Shown here one piece after another: positions 55,640 through 64,000 of a DNA stretch of 64,000 nucleotides; position 1 is the stretch's first letter, and every line of letters begins with the position of its first letter. The DNA is taken from NCBI GenBank assembly GCA_026826555.1, contig JAKSZT010053881.1, positions 9,919,485-9,983,484 on the forward strand, given 5' to 3'. The DNA is from Tolypeutes matacus. Taxonomy: Eukaryota > Chordata > Mammalia > Cingulata > Chlamyphoridae. Under the pieces are notes generated by a model. That model ran no database searches, was not told the DNA's origin, and was given only the letters and a program-made list of their open reading frames with translations. Both the position numbers and the translations under genes were made by a program.

Positions 55640-57420
55640 TGCACAACTAAAGCATAAGGATGTAGAAAGATTTAAAATAAAAGGATAAGAAAATAATATG
55701 TGAAGCCAACCAAAAGAAGGCTGGTATATTAATATCAGGCAAAATAGACTTTAAAATAAAAGGTATTACTGAAGATAATGAGGGTCACAAAATAATAATA
55801 AAAAGGAACAATTCACTAGGAACACATAGTTCAAAATTTTATGCCTCAAAATAGGCAAAAGTAAAAAGTTAAAATTAAAAAGAGAAATTTAGAACTCAAC
55901 AATCACCATGGAAGGTTTAACACATCTTCTCTCAGTGGATGGTTGATTAATTAAGCAGAAAAAAAAAATTAGAATATAGAAGATTTGGGCAATATAATTA
56001 CAAACTTAATCTAATGGACACTGCAGAACTTTTCACTGAGATATTAGAAAATACACATTCTTTTCAAGCACATACCATCTATAAAAGCTGACTCTGTAGG
56101 AGGCCACAAAATAAATCTCAACAAACATCACAGAATTAATGTAGGCCACGTTCTCTGATAAAAAAATTAATGAGATTATAAATCACTAGTAAAAATTACT
56201 TTGAAGATAAATATTTAGAAAATTTAAGTGTACTGCTAAATAATACATCTGTCAAAAATAAATCATATTAGAAAAGATGTAGAAATGATGACAATGAAAC
56301 CATGCTGCAAAGACTGATAAAATAGGGACTTCTTATGAGGAAATGATCAAGGAAAAAAGACAGAGGCATAAATAATCAATATAAGAAGGAATATTCAACA
56401 ATTATGGGTATAGTAGAGATTTTTAAAAAGTAGATAATACTATGAAACACTTGTGGCAATTAATTTGAAAATGTAGAAGAAATAGAACATTTCCTAGAAA
56501 ATATAATGTTTAAAGCTAATTCAAGAAGATATAGAAAATCCAAACAGAGCTATAGTCACTAAAGTTAAAATATAACCTCCCCATTTCCCTCCCCCTCCAA
56601 CCAAAAAAAGGCCCACATAAGCTCTATCAAACACTCAAAGAATATATAATCCCAAATTTATACAAATTCTTCCAGAAAACAGAAAAAGAGGATATGCTGC
56701 CCAATTCATTTTGAGACCAGTTAAAACTTGATATTAAAAGCACATAAGGACAGGGGAAGAAAGATTATAAGCCAGTTTTACTAATAAGCATAAATGAAAA
56801 AATCCTAAGTAAAATTCAGCAATCCAAATCTGCAATACAGTTTTTTAAAAATGACCAATTTGGTAATTTTTTACATGTTTACATGGTTCCCCCAGCATGC
56901 TGTTTCCCCCAGCAATGCAAAAATGATTTAACATTAGAAAAATCTATAAATGTCCTTCACCACCTTAACATATTAAAGAATAAAAGCCATAAGATTCTCT
57001 CAACATATACAGACAAATCAAGCAACAAAATTAAATACCCATTAATGATTAAAAACACACATAAAAACACAAAGAAAAATTCTTACCAATAGAAATTGAT
57101 TTTTTTTAAGTTATCACCAAAAAACACACTAGGTTGTGAAAAATTAAAAGCCTTTCCCTTGAAATTAGGAATAAGACAAGGATGCCTATTACTCAGCACA
57201 GTGCAGTAAAACAGAAGAGTAAATTGGAAAGAACAAAACTGTCATTATTTCCATATCTTATGATTATCTACATAGAAAATCTAAAATAATACGCAACAAA
57301 CTATTAGAACTAGAAGGAGGGTTCAGCAAAGTTGCAGGATACAAGATAAAATACAAAAAAAATTAATTTGTTCACATATACCACCAACAATTAGAAAATG
57401 CAGTTTTAAAAAGAATTATG
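55640..57420 (+). pseudogene. Old L1 ORF2, left part
   Basis: AT-rich degraded ORF2: CTGGTATATTAATATCAGGC (55722), GTAGGAGGCCACAAAATAAA (56096), CCAATTTATACAAATTC-like text and GTTGCAGGATACAAGATAAA (57332). The polymerase box is not readable. The element continues at 59999 after the HAL1. Confidence 0.75.
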
Positions 57421-58551
57421 CGAGTCCCTGCCTTGATCAAGATGGTAGAGTGAGATGCTTTAGAGTTCTGTCACCCCCACAGAATCTTTGAACAACCAGC
57501 AAGAGCTGGCAGAAACAGCTTTCTAAAATTCCTGAAAAGAGTTAAATGGTTGCAGTAACAGTGAGCACCAAATCAAGAAAAGGGCCACTTAAAGTAGTAG
57601 GATCTCATGACAACAGGGCTGGCTCTTTCCCTACCCCCACATGGCTGTGCACAGAGCTGGCCCCGCTCCCAGTATGGATCCCTGGCCTAGTTCAAAGGGA
57701 ACAGTGTAACCCTCAGTGTACCAGGAACACATATGACTGGCCCAGTCTCCCAGTCTGTCTGGGTGGTGGCCTAAGGACTTGCTGTCCCATAACTTGCCCT
57801 GCATGTAGAAGGTGGCTCACTGAACTCTCCTACAAAATGCTGTGGGACAGAAGTCAAGTCGTGCCGTCATGGGCAAGGGACTGCAGATGGTAGGATATAC
57901 AGTGCATGGCCCAGGACTATGAGGAAACTTTCCTAGGGAAGGGGGACATTTGGAACCATGTAAACAGGGGAATTCCTAGGACCACATGTGCATGCCTAAG
58001 TCAAGATACATATGCAGAAAGGATCATGAAGGCTCCTGAGCTTTGGCCTGGAGCTATTCTCCAAACTCATTGTATGGATAAGCCCCAAAGGTCAATCTGC
58101 AAACACTGGGAAAGGTGTTTTTTTTTGTTGTTGTTGTTGTTAGCTCTTGGCAGTCAAGGAAAGCTCTGTCATAACACTAGGTGGATACAAGTTTAAGGCA
58201 CAGTCACCTCAGAGTTTAAATTCCAACAACAGCACACTAAAATATCAAAATGTCCAGGTTTCAACAAAAGATTACAAAACACACAAAGAAATAGGAAGCA
58301 AAGGAGCACATTAAAGCATTAGAAACCATGAATGAGGAGGGTCAGCCTGGGACATTCCATACAAAGACTCTTTAAAAATCATCCTAAATATGCTCAAGGA
58401 GCTAAAATAAAACATGCACAAAGAAGTAAAAGACATTAGGAAAATGAAAGATGAACATTAATATCAATAGAGATATGGAGATTATGAAAAGGAATTAAAA
58501 AGACCTGAAGACCACAGTAACAAATTAAAAATTCACTAGAGGACCTCGATA

Positions 58552-58650
58552 TGGGGGGACAGATGTGGCTCAAATGGGCGTCCGTCTCCCATATGGAGGG
58601 ACCTGGGTTCGATCCCCAGGACCTCCCAGTAAAAAAAAAAAGAAATAGAA
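58552..58650 (+). mobile_element. Young DAS-SINE monomer
   Basis: The target repeat is GACCTCGATA (58542-58551) and GACCTCAATA (58651-58660). B box GGTTCGATCCCC. A 9-bp gap in the D-arm region (CTCAAATGGGCG) relative to the 53376 copy. Inserted in HAL1 ORF1. Confidence 0.92.
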
Positions 58651-58990
58651 GACCTCAATAGATTGGAGCTGACAGAAGAAAGAATCAGTGAACTTGAAGA
58701 TAAGAATAGAAATCATCCAGTCAGAGCAGCAGGAAGAAGAAAGAAAAGTAAATAGAACCTGAAGAAATTGTGGAGCACCTTAAAGTGTACTAACATACAT
58801 GTTGTGGGAGTCCCATAAGGAGAAGAAAGAGAGAAAGGGGCAGAGAGAATATTCAAAGAAATAATGGCTGGAAACTTCCCAAATTTAACAAAAGACATGA
58901 ATACACACATCCAAGATGTTCAACGAACTCCAAACAGGATAAACTTAAATAGACCCATACTGCATCCTGTTATTACAATCAAACTGTTGA

Positions 58991-59299
58991 ATGTCAAAGA
59001 TAGAGAATTCTGAAAGTCACAAGGGAGCCTCAATAAGATTAAGTGCTGAAACCAAGGAGGCAAGAAGGCAGTGGGAAGACATATTTAAAGTGCTGAAAGC
59101 AAAAAATTGCCAACCAAGAATTTTGTATCTGGCAAAACTGTCTTTCAAAAATGAGGGAGGGATTAAGACATTCCCAGATAAACAAAAGCTGAGGGACTTT
59201 GTCACCACTAGACCAGACCTTCAAGAGATGCTAAAGAGATTTCTAAAGGTTGAAAGGAAAGGATACCAAACAACTGACCAAAACCACATAAACAAATAA
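58991..59299 (+). pseudogene. HAL1 ORF1 C-terminal fragment
   Basis: A 102-codon frame matches the carboxy-terminal domain of L1 ORF1p, the RNA-binding chaperone: ETKEARRQWEDIFKVLKAKN, then QPRILYLAKLSFKNEG and KTFPDKQKLRDFV. The ATG at 58991 is internal. Upstream ORF1 is broken by frameshifts and the SINE at 58552, so no full ORF1p (trimer-forming coiled coil plus RRM) is encoded. The family's usual length is roughly 300-340 residues. The frame ends at 59299 and leads to a 3' UTR, as in HAL1. Confidence 0.8.
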
Positions 59300-59807
59300 A
59301 GATCTCCTATAAGATAATGATATGGGTAAATACAAATACCAGTAATATTGTATTTTTGGTTTGTAACTCCACTTTTTACTTCTTAAAGGATCTAAAAGAC
59401 AAATGGATAAAATTTAATGATAAATCAATAGTTTTGGACTCATATGCATAAATACATAACTTGTGACAAGAACTACATAAAGTTGGGATGGGATGGGAAG
59501 ATTTATGTTGTATATGTTTCCATAATTTTTAAAAAAGGAGAAACTAAAGAGATAATGCCAATTAAATGTAATATATGATACTGGATGAGATCTAAGAATG
59601 GAGGAGAAAAGGTTCAAAAGGATGTTACTGGAACATAAGAAAAAACTGGAATATAGATTATAAGCTTTGTGTCAACTTTAAATTTCTTAAACTTGATAAC
59701 TGCACTTAAGGTGAGTACATGGGTTGGTATCCTTGTTATAGGAAATGTGCATGGAAACATATGTTCAAAGAGCAGGATGTGTGTAGCCTGCTCTCAAGTA
59801 TTTGAAA

Positions 59808-59848
59808 GGTGGATAGATGGATGGATGGATGGATGGATGGATGGATAA
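59808..59848 (+). repeat. (GGAT)n microsatellite
   Basis: About eight GGAT units, the first interrupted (GGATAGAT), in the HAL1 3' UTR. Confidence 0.95.
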
Positions 59849-60011
59849 ATGGAATGGTGAGGCAGGAGTGGCAAAATGTTGAAGTTGGTGGATCTGGGTG
59901 TCTGGGAGGTAGGGATATGTTGGAATTCTCTGTATGGGGTTTTTATTATTTTTGAAACCGTCCTGTGAGTTTGAAATTACTTCAAAATAAATAACAACAA
60001 AAAGAACTATG

Positions 60012-61640
60012 ATGACAGTGAACAACATAAAAGAAATATATTCAACACCTTCATGCATAAAATTATATGTTATTGAAAGGCATAGAAGACCTAAATAAAT
60101 GAGTGATATATCATATTTCTAGATGGAAAGAATAAATAACAAAATGATTTTAATTATCCTCAAATTAAACAATAAATGTAATAAAAATAAAAATCCTAAC
60201 AGAGTCTTTCACATATAACAGCAAAGGGCTGATAGTAGCCGAGATATTCCTGAAAAAGAAGGGACAGATCAGAAGGAGGCTGGCCCTACTAGCTAGTAAG
60301 AGTTTATTATAACTTTTATTCAGACTTTGGAACAGAGATAGGCAAAATAACCAGTGGAGTAGATCAGCAAGGCCTGAAACAGAATCATACAGAAATGAAA
60401 ACTTGACATATGACAGAGGTAGAATTGCAATGAGAAGAAAAAGGAGAAAAGGATGGAATTCACGATAAATAATGTTAGGACAATTAGTTATACACGTGGG
60501 GGGAAATTTGATCCCTACTTCATACCATACACACACAAGAGAATTAAAAAGCTCATGTTATAAGCCAAAATTTCAAAGTTTTTAGAAGAAAATATAGAGG
60601 ATGATCTTTATGACCACCAACTAGGGAAGGATATCTTAATTAGATACAAAAGGCTTAAACCATAAAGGAAAAGATCAAAGCATTAACACAAAACCAAACC
60701 AAACAAAAATAAAAAATCTTTTTTCAACGGAAGTGGAAAGGCAAGCTACAGACTGTGAGAAATGTGGGACATTTATCTAATAAAAATATAAGTGTTTAGA
60801 ACATATATTTTAAAATTGATCAAAAAGCAAGCAACCCAGTGGAAAAAGTGGACAAAGTACACGAACAGACCTTTCACAGGAATAGGCATTTTCACCGCCA
60901 GGCCAATAAACATGAAAAGATACACAACCTCACTAGGAATCAGGAAATGAAAATTGCTAAAACTAAACATTTCACGCCCTTTGGTTGGCAAACATTTTTA
61001 AAATCTGACAATACCAGGAGTTGGTAAGATGTGAAGCAACAGGAATTCTCTTATACTACTGGTGAGAATGTAAATTGCTACAACATTTTGGAAAGCAATT
61101 TGGTATCATTCAGCATTTCCATTCCCGGGAATATACTCTAAAGAATCTCTTTCACAAGGAAATATGTAAAAGGTTACTTACGTCAGAATTGTTTGTAATA
61201 GGTAAGATTGAAAACAAGCAAAACTCTCTCAACAGGAGAATGGATAAATCAATTGCCAAGTATTCATATCATGGAATTCTATATGCAGCAGTTAAAGCAA
61301 ACGAACAAATACACATGTATCAACATAGATAAATCTCAAAAACAAAATGCTGAGCAAAGCAAAATCAAGCTGTGGGAAAACATATACATTATAGGTACCA
61401 TTTATATAAAGTTAAAATATGCTAACCAATATTATATATTGTTTGTGGGAATATGTACTTAGTAAAGGTATAAAAAAATATTCATGCCAATGATATATGC
61501 CAATTTTGGTAAGGTGGGTACCTCTGAGAAGAGAGGAAAGGGAATGGCACTAAGAAGGAACACACTCCAGAAGATATATTTTTGAAATATTTTTATCTCA
61601 AAAATAAAATCTAAAGCAAAATGACAGAATGGTAGGTACA
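60012..61640 (+). pseudogene. Old L1 ORF2, right part and tail
   Basis: It continues the L1 from 55640: ACAGTGAACAACATAAAAGA, ACTATTGGTGAGAATG-like text near 61055, GAATATACTCTAAAGAATCT (61129), then an old L1M-type tail to about 61640 (ATCTCAAAAATAAAATC). Small frames are remnants. Confidence 0.75.
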
Positions 61641-62219
61641 TTAATGATTATTATATTATTCCCTGTAATTTCTAGTATAATTTTTTATTTAAAAAGTGAC
61701 TAGCATTAAAAGAAATGAATAAAAAATAAAAATAAGAAATAAATTTTAAAAAGTGACTAGCATTAAAGCAAAATTTTAGAAATGGCTTTTTCTTAGTGAT
61801 TGATAAAATTTCTAATAAATAGTGAGATTTCAATAAAATTAAACTATTAAAATTGTCCGGATTTTCATTTTTCAATTTTAACTTTTGAAAATGTGTCCAT
61901 AATTGGAAATAAATAAATAAAAGAGCTATCTAGACATAAACCATAAATACCCTGACACAGGATTTAAAAAGTATAATTAAATGTGCACACACGTGGGTAA
62001 AGATCGGGAAGAAACACTAAAAAAAAAGTAACAGACTTTTATCTTAGGTGAAAGGGGTTTGGTGAGAAGTTTCTTTAATTTTTTTTATTTTTTAAACTTG
62101 CCTTAATGAATGAAAAAAATGTTAAAAGAAATTTATGACATACTTCCTAAAAAGCTTTTATTGTAGAAATAATTTGGCAGCACAGATTTAAACAAATAAA
62201 GCCTTAGCAATGCCCAGTA
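61641..62219. other. AT-rich unassigned DNA
   Basis: Very AT-rich, with a direct duplication AAAAAGTGACTAGCATTAAA at 61692-61711 and 61749-61768. No gene or known repeat. Confidence 0.5.
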
Positions 62220-62870
62220 AAAAGTAGTGAATCCCTTTTAGAGCTTCCTCTGAGTTCATTTCTTTCGTTAAATGATCAGTCAAAACAACAAAGGCACACA
62301 ACAAAATGACTCGTGTCAAATCGCTATTGCCACCCAATTTTCAAGGGCAACCACAGTCGAGAAGTCTGCGAGAGTGATGCTTTGCTATCCCTTTAATTAA
62401 GGCAGGGCCTTTAAAGTCAGTTGTTCCATTCGTGTCTCAAATCAATCAGGTGAAATTCACCTTTTACGTGGCCTGAATCCTGATAGCTCCGGCACACTCG
62501 ATAGGTAATTTAATCCTCTCTGGTGTGGATAAACGCAAACTCAAATTAGCTCGTGAAAGAGTTGGTCTTCTCTGAGATAGCTGTGCTTTTCCACTTTTAT
62601 GCAAGAGCTGAGCTTCACCAACTGGCTAGCTGGAGGCGTTATTAAAAATTTAGTGAAAGAAACAAGGTGTGCTCTGGTGTCTCTTGTTACCCTTTCTACT
62701 GTTACTCTGGCAGACAAAAGGCATAGAGCCTGCTTCATGAATAATGTGACATGGAATATTCACTATCTATTTTTAATGGAGTCAAGTAATAACATTAAGA
62801 GAGATATTTGCAATCTTCAAATTTCACACAATAATGGGCATAGTAATTTGTTTTGATTCTGAACTGGGGA
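62220..62870. promoter_or_regulatory. Candidate conserved non-coding enhancer
   Basis: About 650 bp of complex, repeat-free sequence with dense homeodomain-type sites: CTTTAATTAA (62391-62400), GGTAATTTAATCC (62504-62516), TCAAATTAGC (62551-62560) and a POU-like ATGAATAATG (62738). CpG is retained in an AT-rich setting. It is unlike the surrounding decayed repeats. No open frame of note. Conservation is inferred from texture and was not measured. Confidence 0.5.
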
Positions 62871-63427
62871 TACCAAGACATTTTTTCTCCCAAAAAAGGG
62901 CACACTGTTAACATCAAAATTTCAACTCCTCATTTATAGCATAAACTGGATTATGAAAATGGACCCAAAGTTCTAAATTTCACAAGGGGACAGCAGGGCA
63001 GGCACCTAGATTTCAATCAGTCCTACTTGCCCCTCAATACAACTTCTTTACTTTTCAAGCCAGGCTGGAAATAATCATCCAGCCTGCATGGTGACTTCTG
63101 CAGGAAGGACGTTTTGTCATCTTTATTCACTGGGAGCCTTGTCTCCTGGGACACTAGGAAGCAGTTTCTGCTTGCTGTTCATCACCCCATCAGTTCTGGA
63201 AAATGATCTTGGAAATTGCTTCGCAGAGTAAACAAATTTCAATTTTGAGTGAGAGGAAGCTGGCATGGAAACACATGGTATTAAAACCAAGTGAAGACAG
63301 CCAAGGACGGAGATTTGGAGGGAATGGGCAAAGCACCAGCTCAGATAGAGAGTCCTATATGTCCTATCTGTTTCTGTGCTGCAGAGGGCAGAGCCAGCCC
63401 ACAGCATGAAGCAGGGGTTTATTTTCT
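62871..63427. other. Unassigned single-copy DNA
   Basis: No exon or repeat recognised. Overlapping small frames on both strands at 63123-63524 have no domain. Confidence 0.4.
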
Positions 63428-63610
63428 CTGCTTATTCACTTACTACCACAACAGATATTTACCGATCTCCTACTGTGTGCCAAGCACTGTTCTAGGAGCT
63501 GAAGATTCAGCAGTGACCAAATAAAGCCCCACATGGGCACTGTGCTCACTGCTGTGTCCCCAGCACCTAGAAGAGCATGAGGCACCTACAGGCATTCAAT
63601 CAACGTGTGT
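63428..63610 (+). mobile_element. L2-like fragment(s)
   Basis: CTACTGTGTGCCAAGCACTG, TTCTAGGAGCTGAAGATTCA and GCAGTGACCAAATAAAG are L2 3' landmarks. ACTGCTGTGTCCCCAGCACC (63549) with GGCATTCAATCAACGTG adds a second L2/MIR-type piece. Confidence 0.75.
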
Positions 63611-63909
63611 GAAACCGACCTGAATGGAAACGGGCAATCTGCTGGCTGTCCCATGGCCATGCATACCTGGAACAACTGGCTAGGGTATGTTAGAGCACAG
63701 GCGGGTGGGATTTGGGCTAGGACTTTATTCTGGTTTCAGTCTCTTAAAGGTCTGATTTAGTCAAGAAACTCCCACAGGCGGGATAAAGCCAGAAATAACC
63801 CAGGCCCCAATTTTACTGTTCCTCATGTGTCTTTAGATTTGTAACTCGCTGCACTGCTAACCAATCTCAGACACTTTCTCTCCCCTCCCAGCCTCCACAG
63901 AACCAAAGC
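63611..63909. other. Unassigned single-copy DNA
   Basis: No exon or repeat recognised. Confidence 0.4.
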
Positions 63910-64000
63910 AGTCAGGGTGGGATGGGATGTTAGAACCATATTCACATTTTATGGGCAAGGAAACTGTGTCAGAGAAGTCAGAGGACTTTCCCAAGTCACA
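63910..64000 (-). mobile_element. MIR relic cut by window end
   Basis: CATTTTATGGGCAAGGAAAC, TGTGTCAGAGAAGTCAG and TTTCCCAAGTCACA match reverse MIR. It continues beyond the window. Confidence 0.7.

Larger units (their letters stand above)
57421..59998 (+). mobile_element. Near-complete HAL1 (half-LINE)
   Basis: It is inserted in an old L1 with a 13-bp duplication AAAAAGAATTATG (57408-57420) and AAAAAGAACTATG (59999-60011). A 5' UTR (from CGAGTCCCTGCCTTGATCAA) leads into ORF1-type coding sequence (about 58300-59250). It then passes straight to a 3' UTR ending CTGTGAGTTTGAAATTACTT and CAAAATAAAT, with no ORF2. At 2578 bp this fits HAL1, known as L1-derived elements with ORF1 only. It contains a DAS-SINE and a (GGAT)n tract. 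Confidence 0.85.

Noticed and set aside
57546..58196. 115- and 96-codon frames
   Set aside because: They fall in the 5' region of HAL1 and match no L1 protein.
1..64000. CRISPR array, prokaryotic operon or phage-like system
   Set aside because: No spaced identical repeats and no dense coding. All else is mammalian.

Overview
This window is mammalian nuclear DNA, most likely from an armadillo (Xenarthra, Dasypodidae). The basis is the many copies of a tRNA-derived SINE with the core GCAGATGTGGCTCAAGC and a B box of the form GGTTCGATCCC or GGTTCGGTTCC, which I recognise as the DAS-SINE family of armadillos. They sit among L1, MIR, L2, MaLR-type LTRs and hAT relics, as in other placental mammals. 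I found no exon of a host protein-coding gene, no structural RNA gene and no CRISPR array. The window reads as a gene desert or very large intron.

Layout. 1-5.4 kb: single-copy DNA with MIR and L2 relics and two dimeric DAS-SINEs. 5.4-13.1 kb: a MaLR-like LTR, then a rearranged L1 (5' UTR and ORF1 start joined to ORF2), cut by another solo LTR, a trimeric DAS-SINE and a non-coding retroposon here called family A, itself cut by an LTR. 13.6-23.2 kb: a nest of insertions in a minus-strand L1. It includes a younger plus-strand L1, a second minus-strand L1 carrying a family A copy, and inside that a composite retroposon (family B) that contains a DAS dimer. 23.2-32.6 kb: mostly old repeats and single-copy DNA, three type-1 LTRs or fragments and an old L1. 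32.6-36.1 kb: L1 3' ends and the longest family A copy. 36.1-46.5 kb: single-copy DNA, a MaLR internal region with its 3' LTR, a small CpG-rich block (44.34-44.80 kb) and a 66-bp triplication. 46.6-49.5 kb: minus-strand L1. 49.5-55.6 kb: single-copy DNA with MIRs and young DAS-SINEs. 55.6-61.6 kb: an old L1 split by a near-complete HAL1 (half-LINE) with a 13-bp target duplication. 61.6-64 kb: single-copy DNA with a block (62.22-62.87 kb) that looks like a conserved non-coding enhancer.

How the parts relate. L1 supplies the reverse transcriptase. DAS-SINEs, HAL1, family A and family B all have A-rich 3' ends and L1-length target duplications, so they look L1-mobilised. The 3' ends of L1, family A and family B share a module of about 110 bp, present once or twice in different L1 copies. 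This is the most interesting pattern in the window. The two candidate regulatory blocks (44.34-44.80 and 62.22-62.87 kb) are the best candidates for host function.

Limits: family names come from pattern recognition, not from a database search. Boundaries without a target duplication are good to roughly 10-50 bp.
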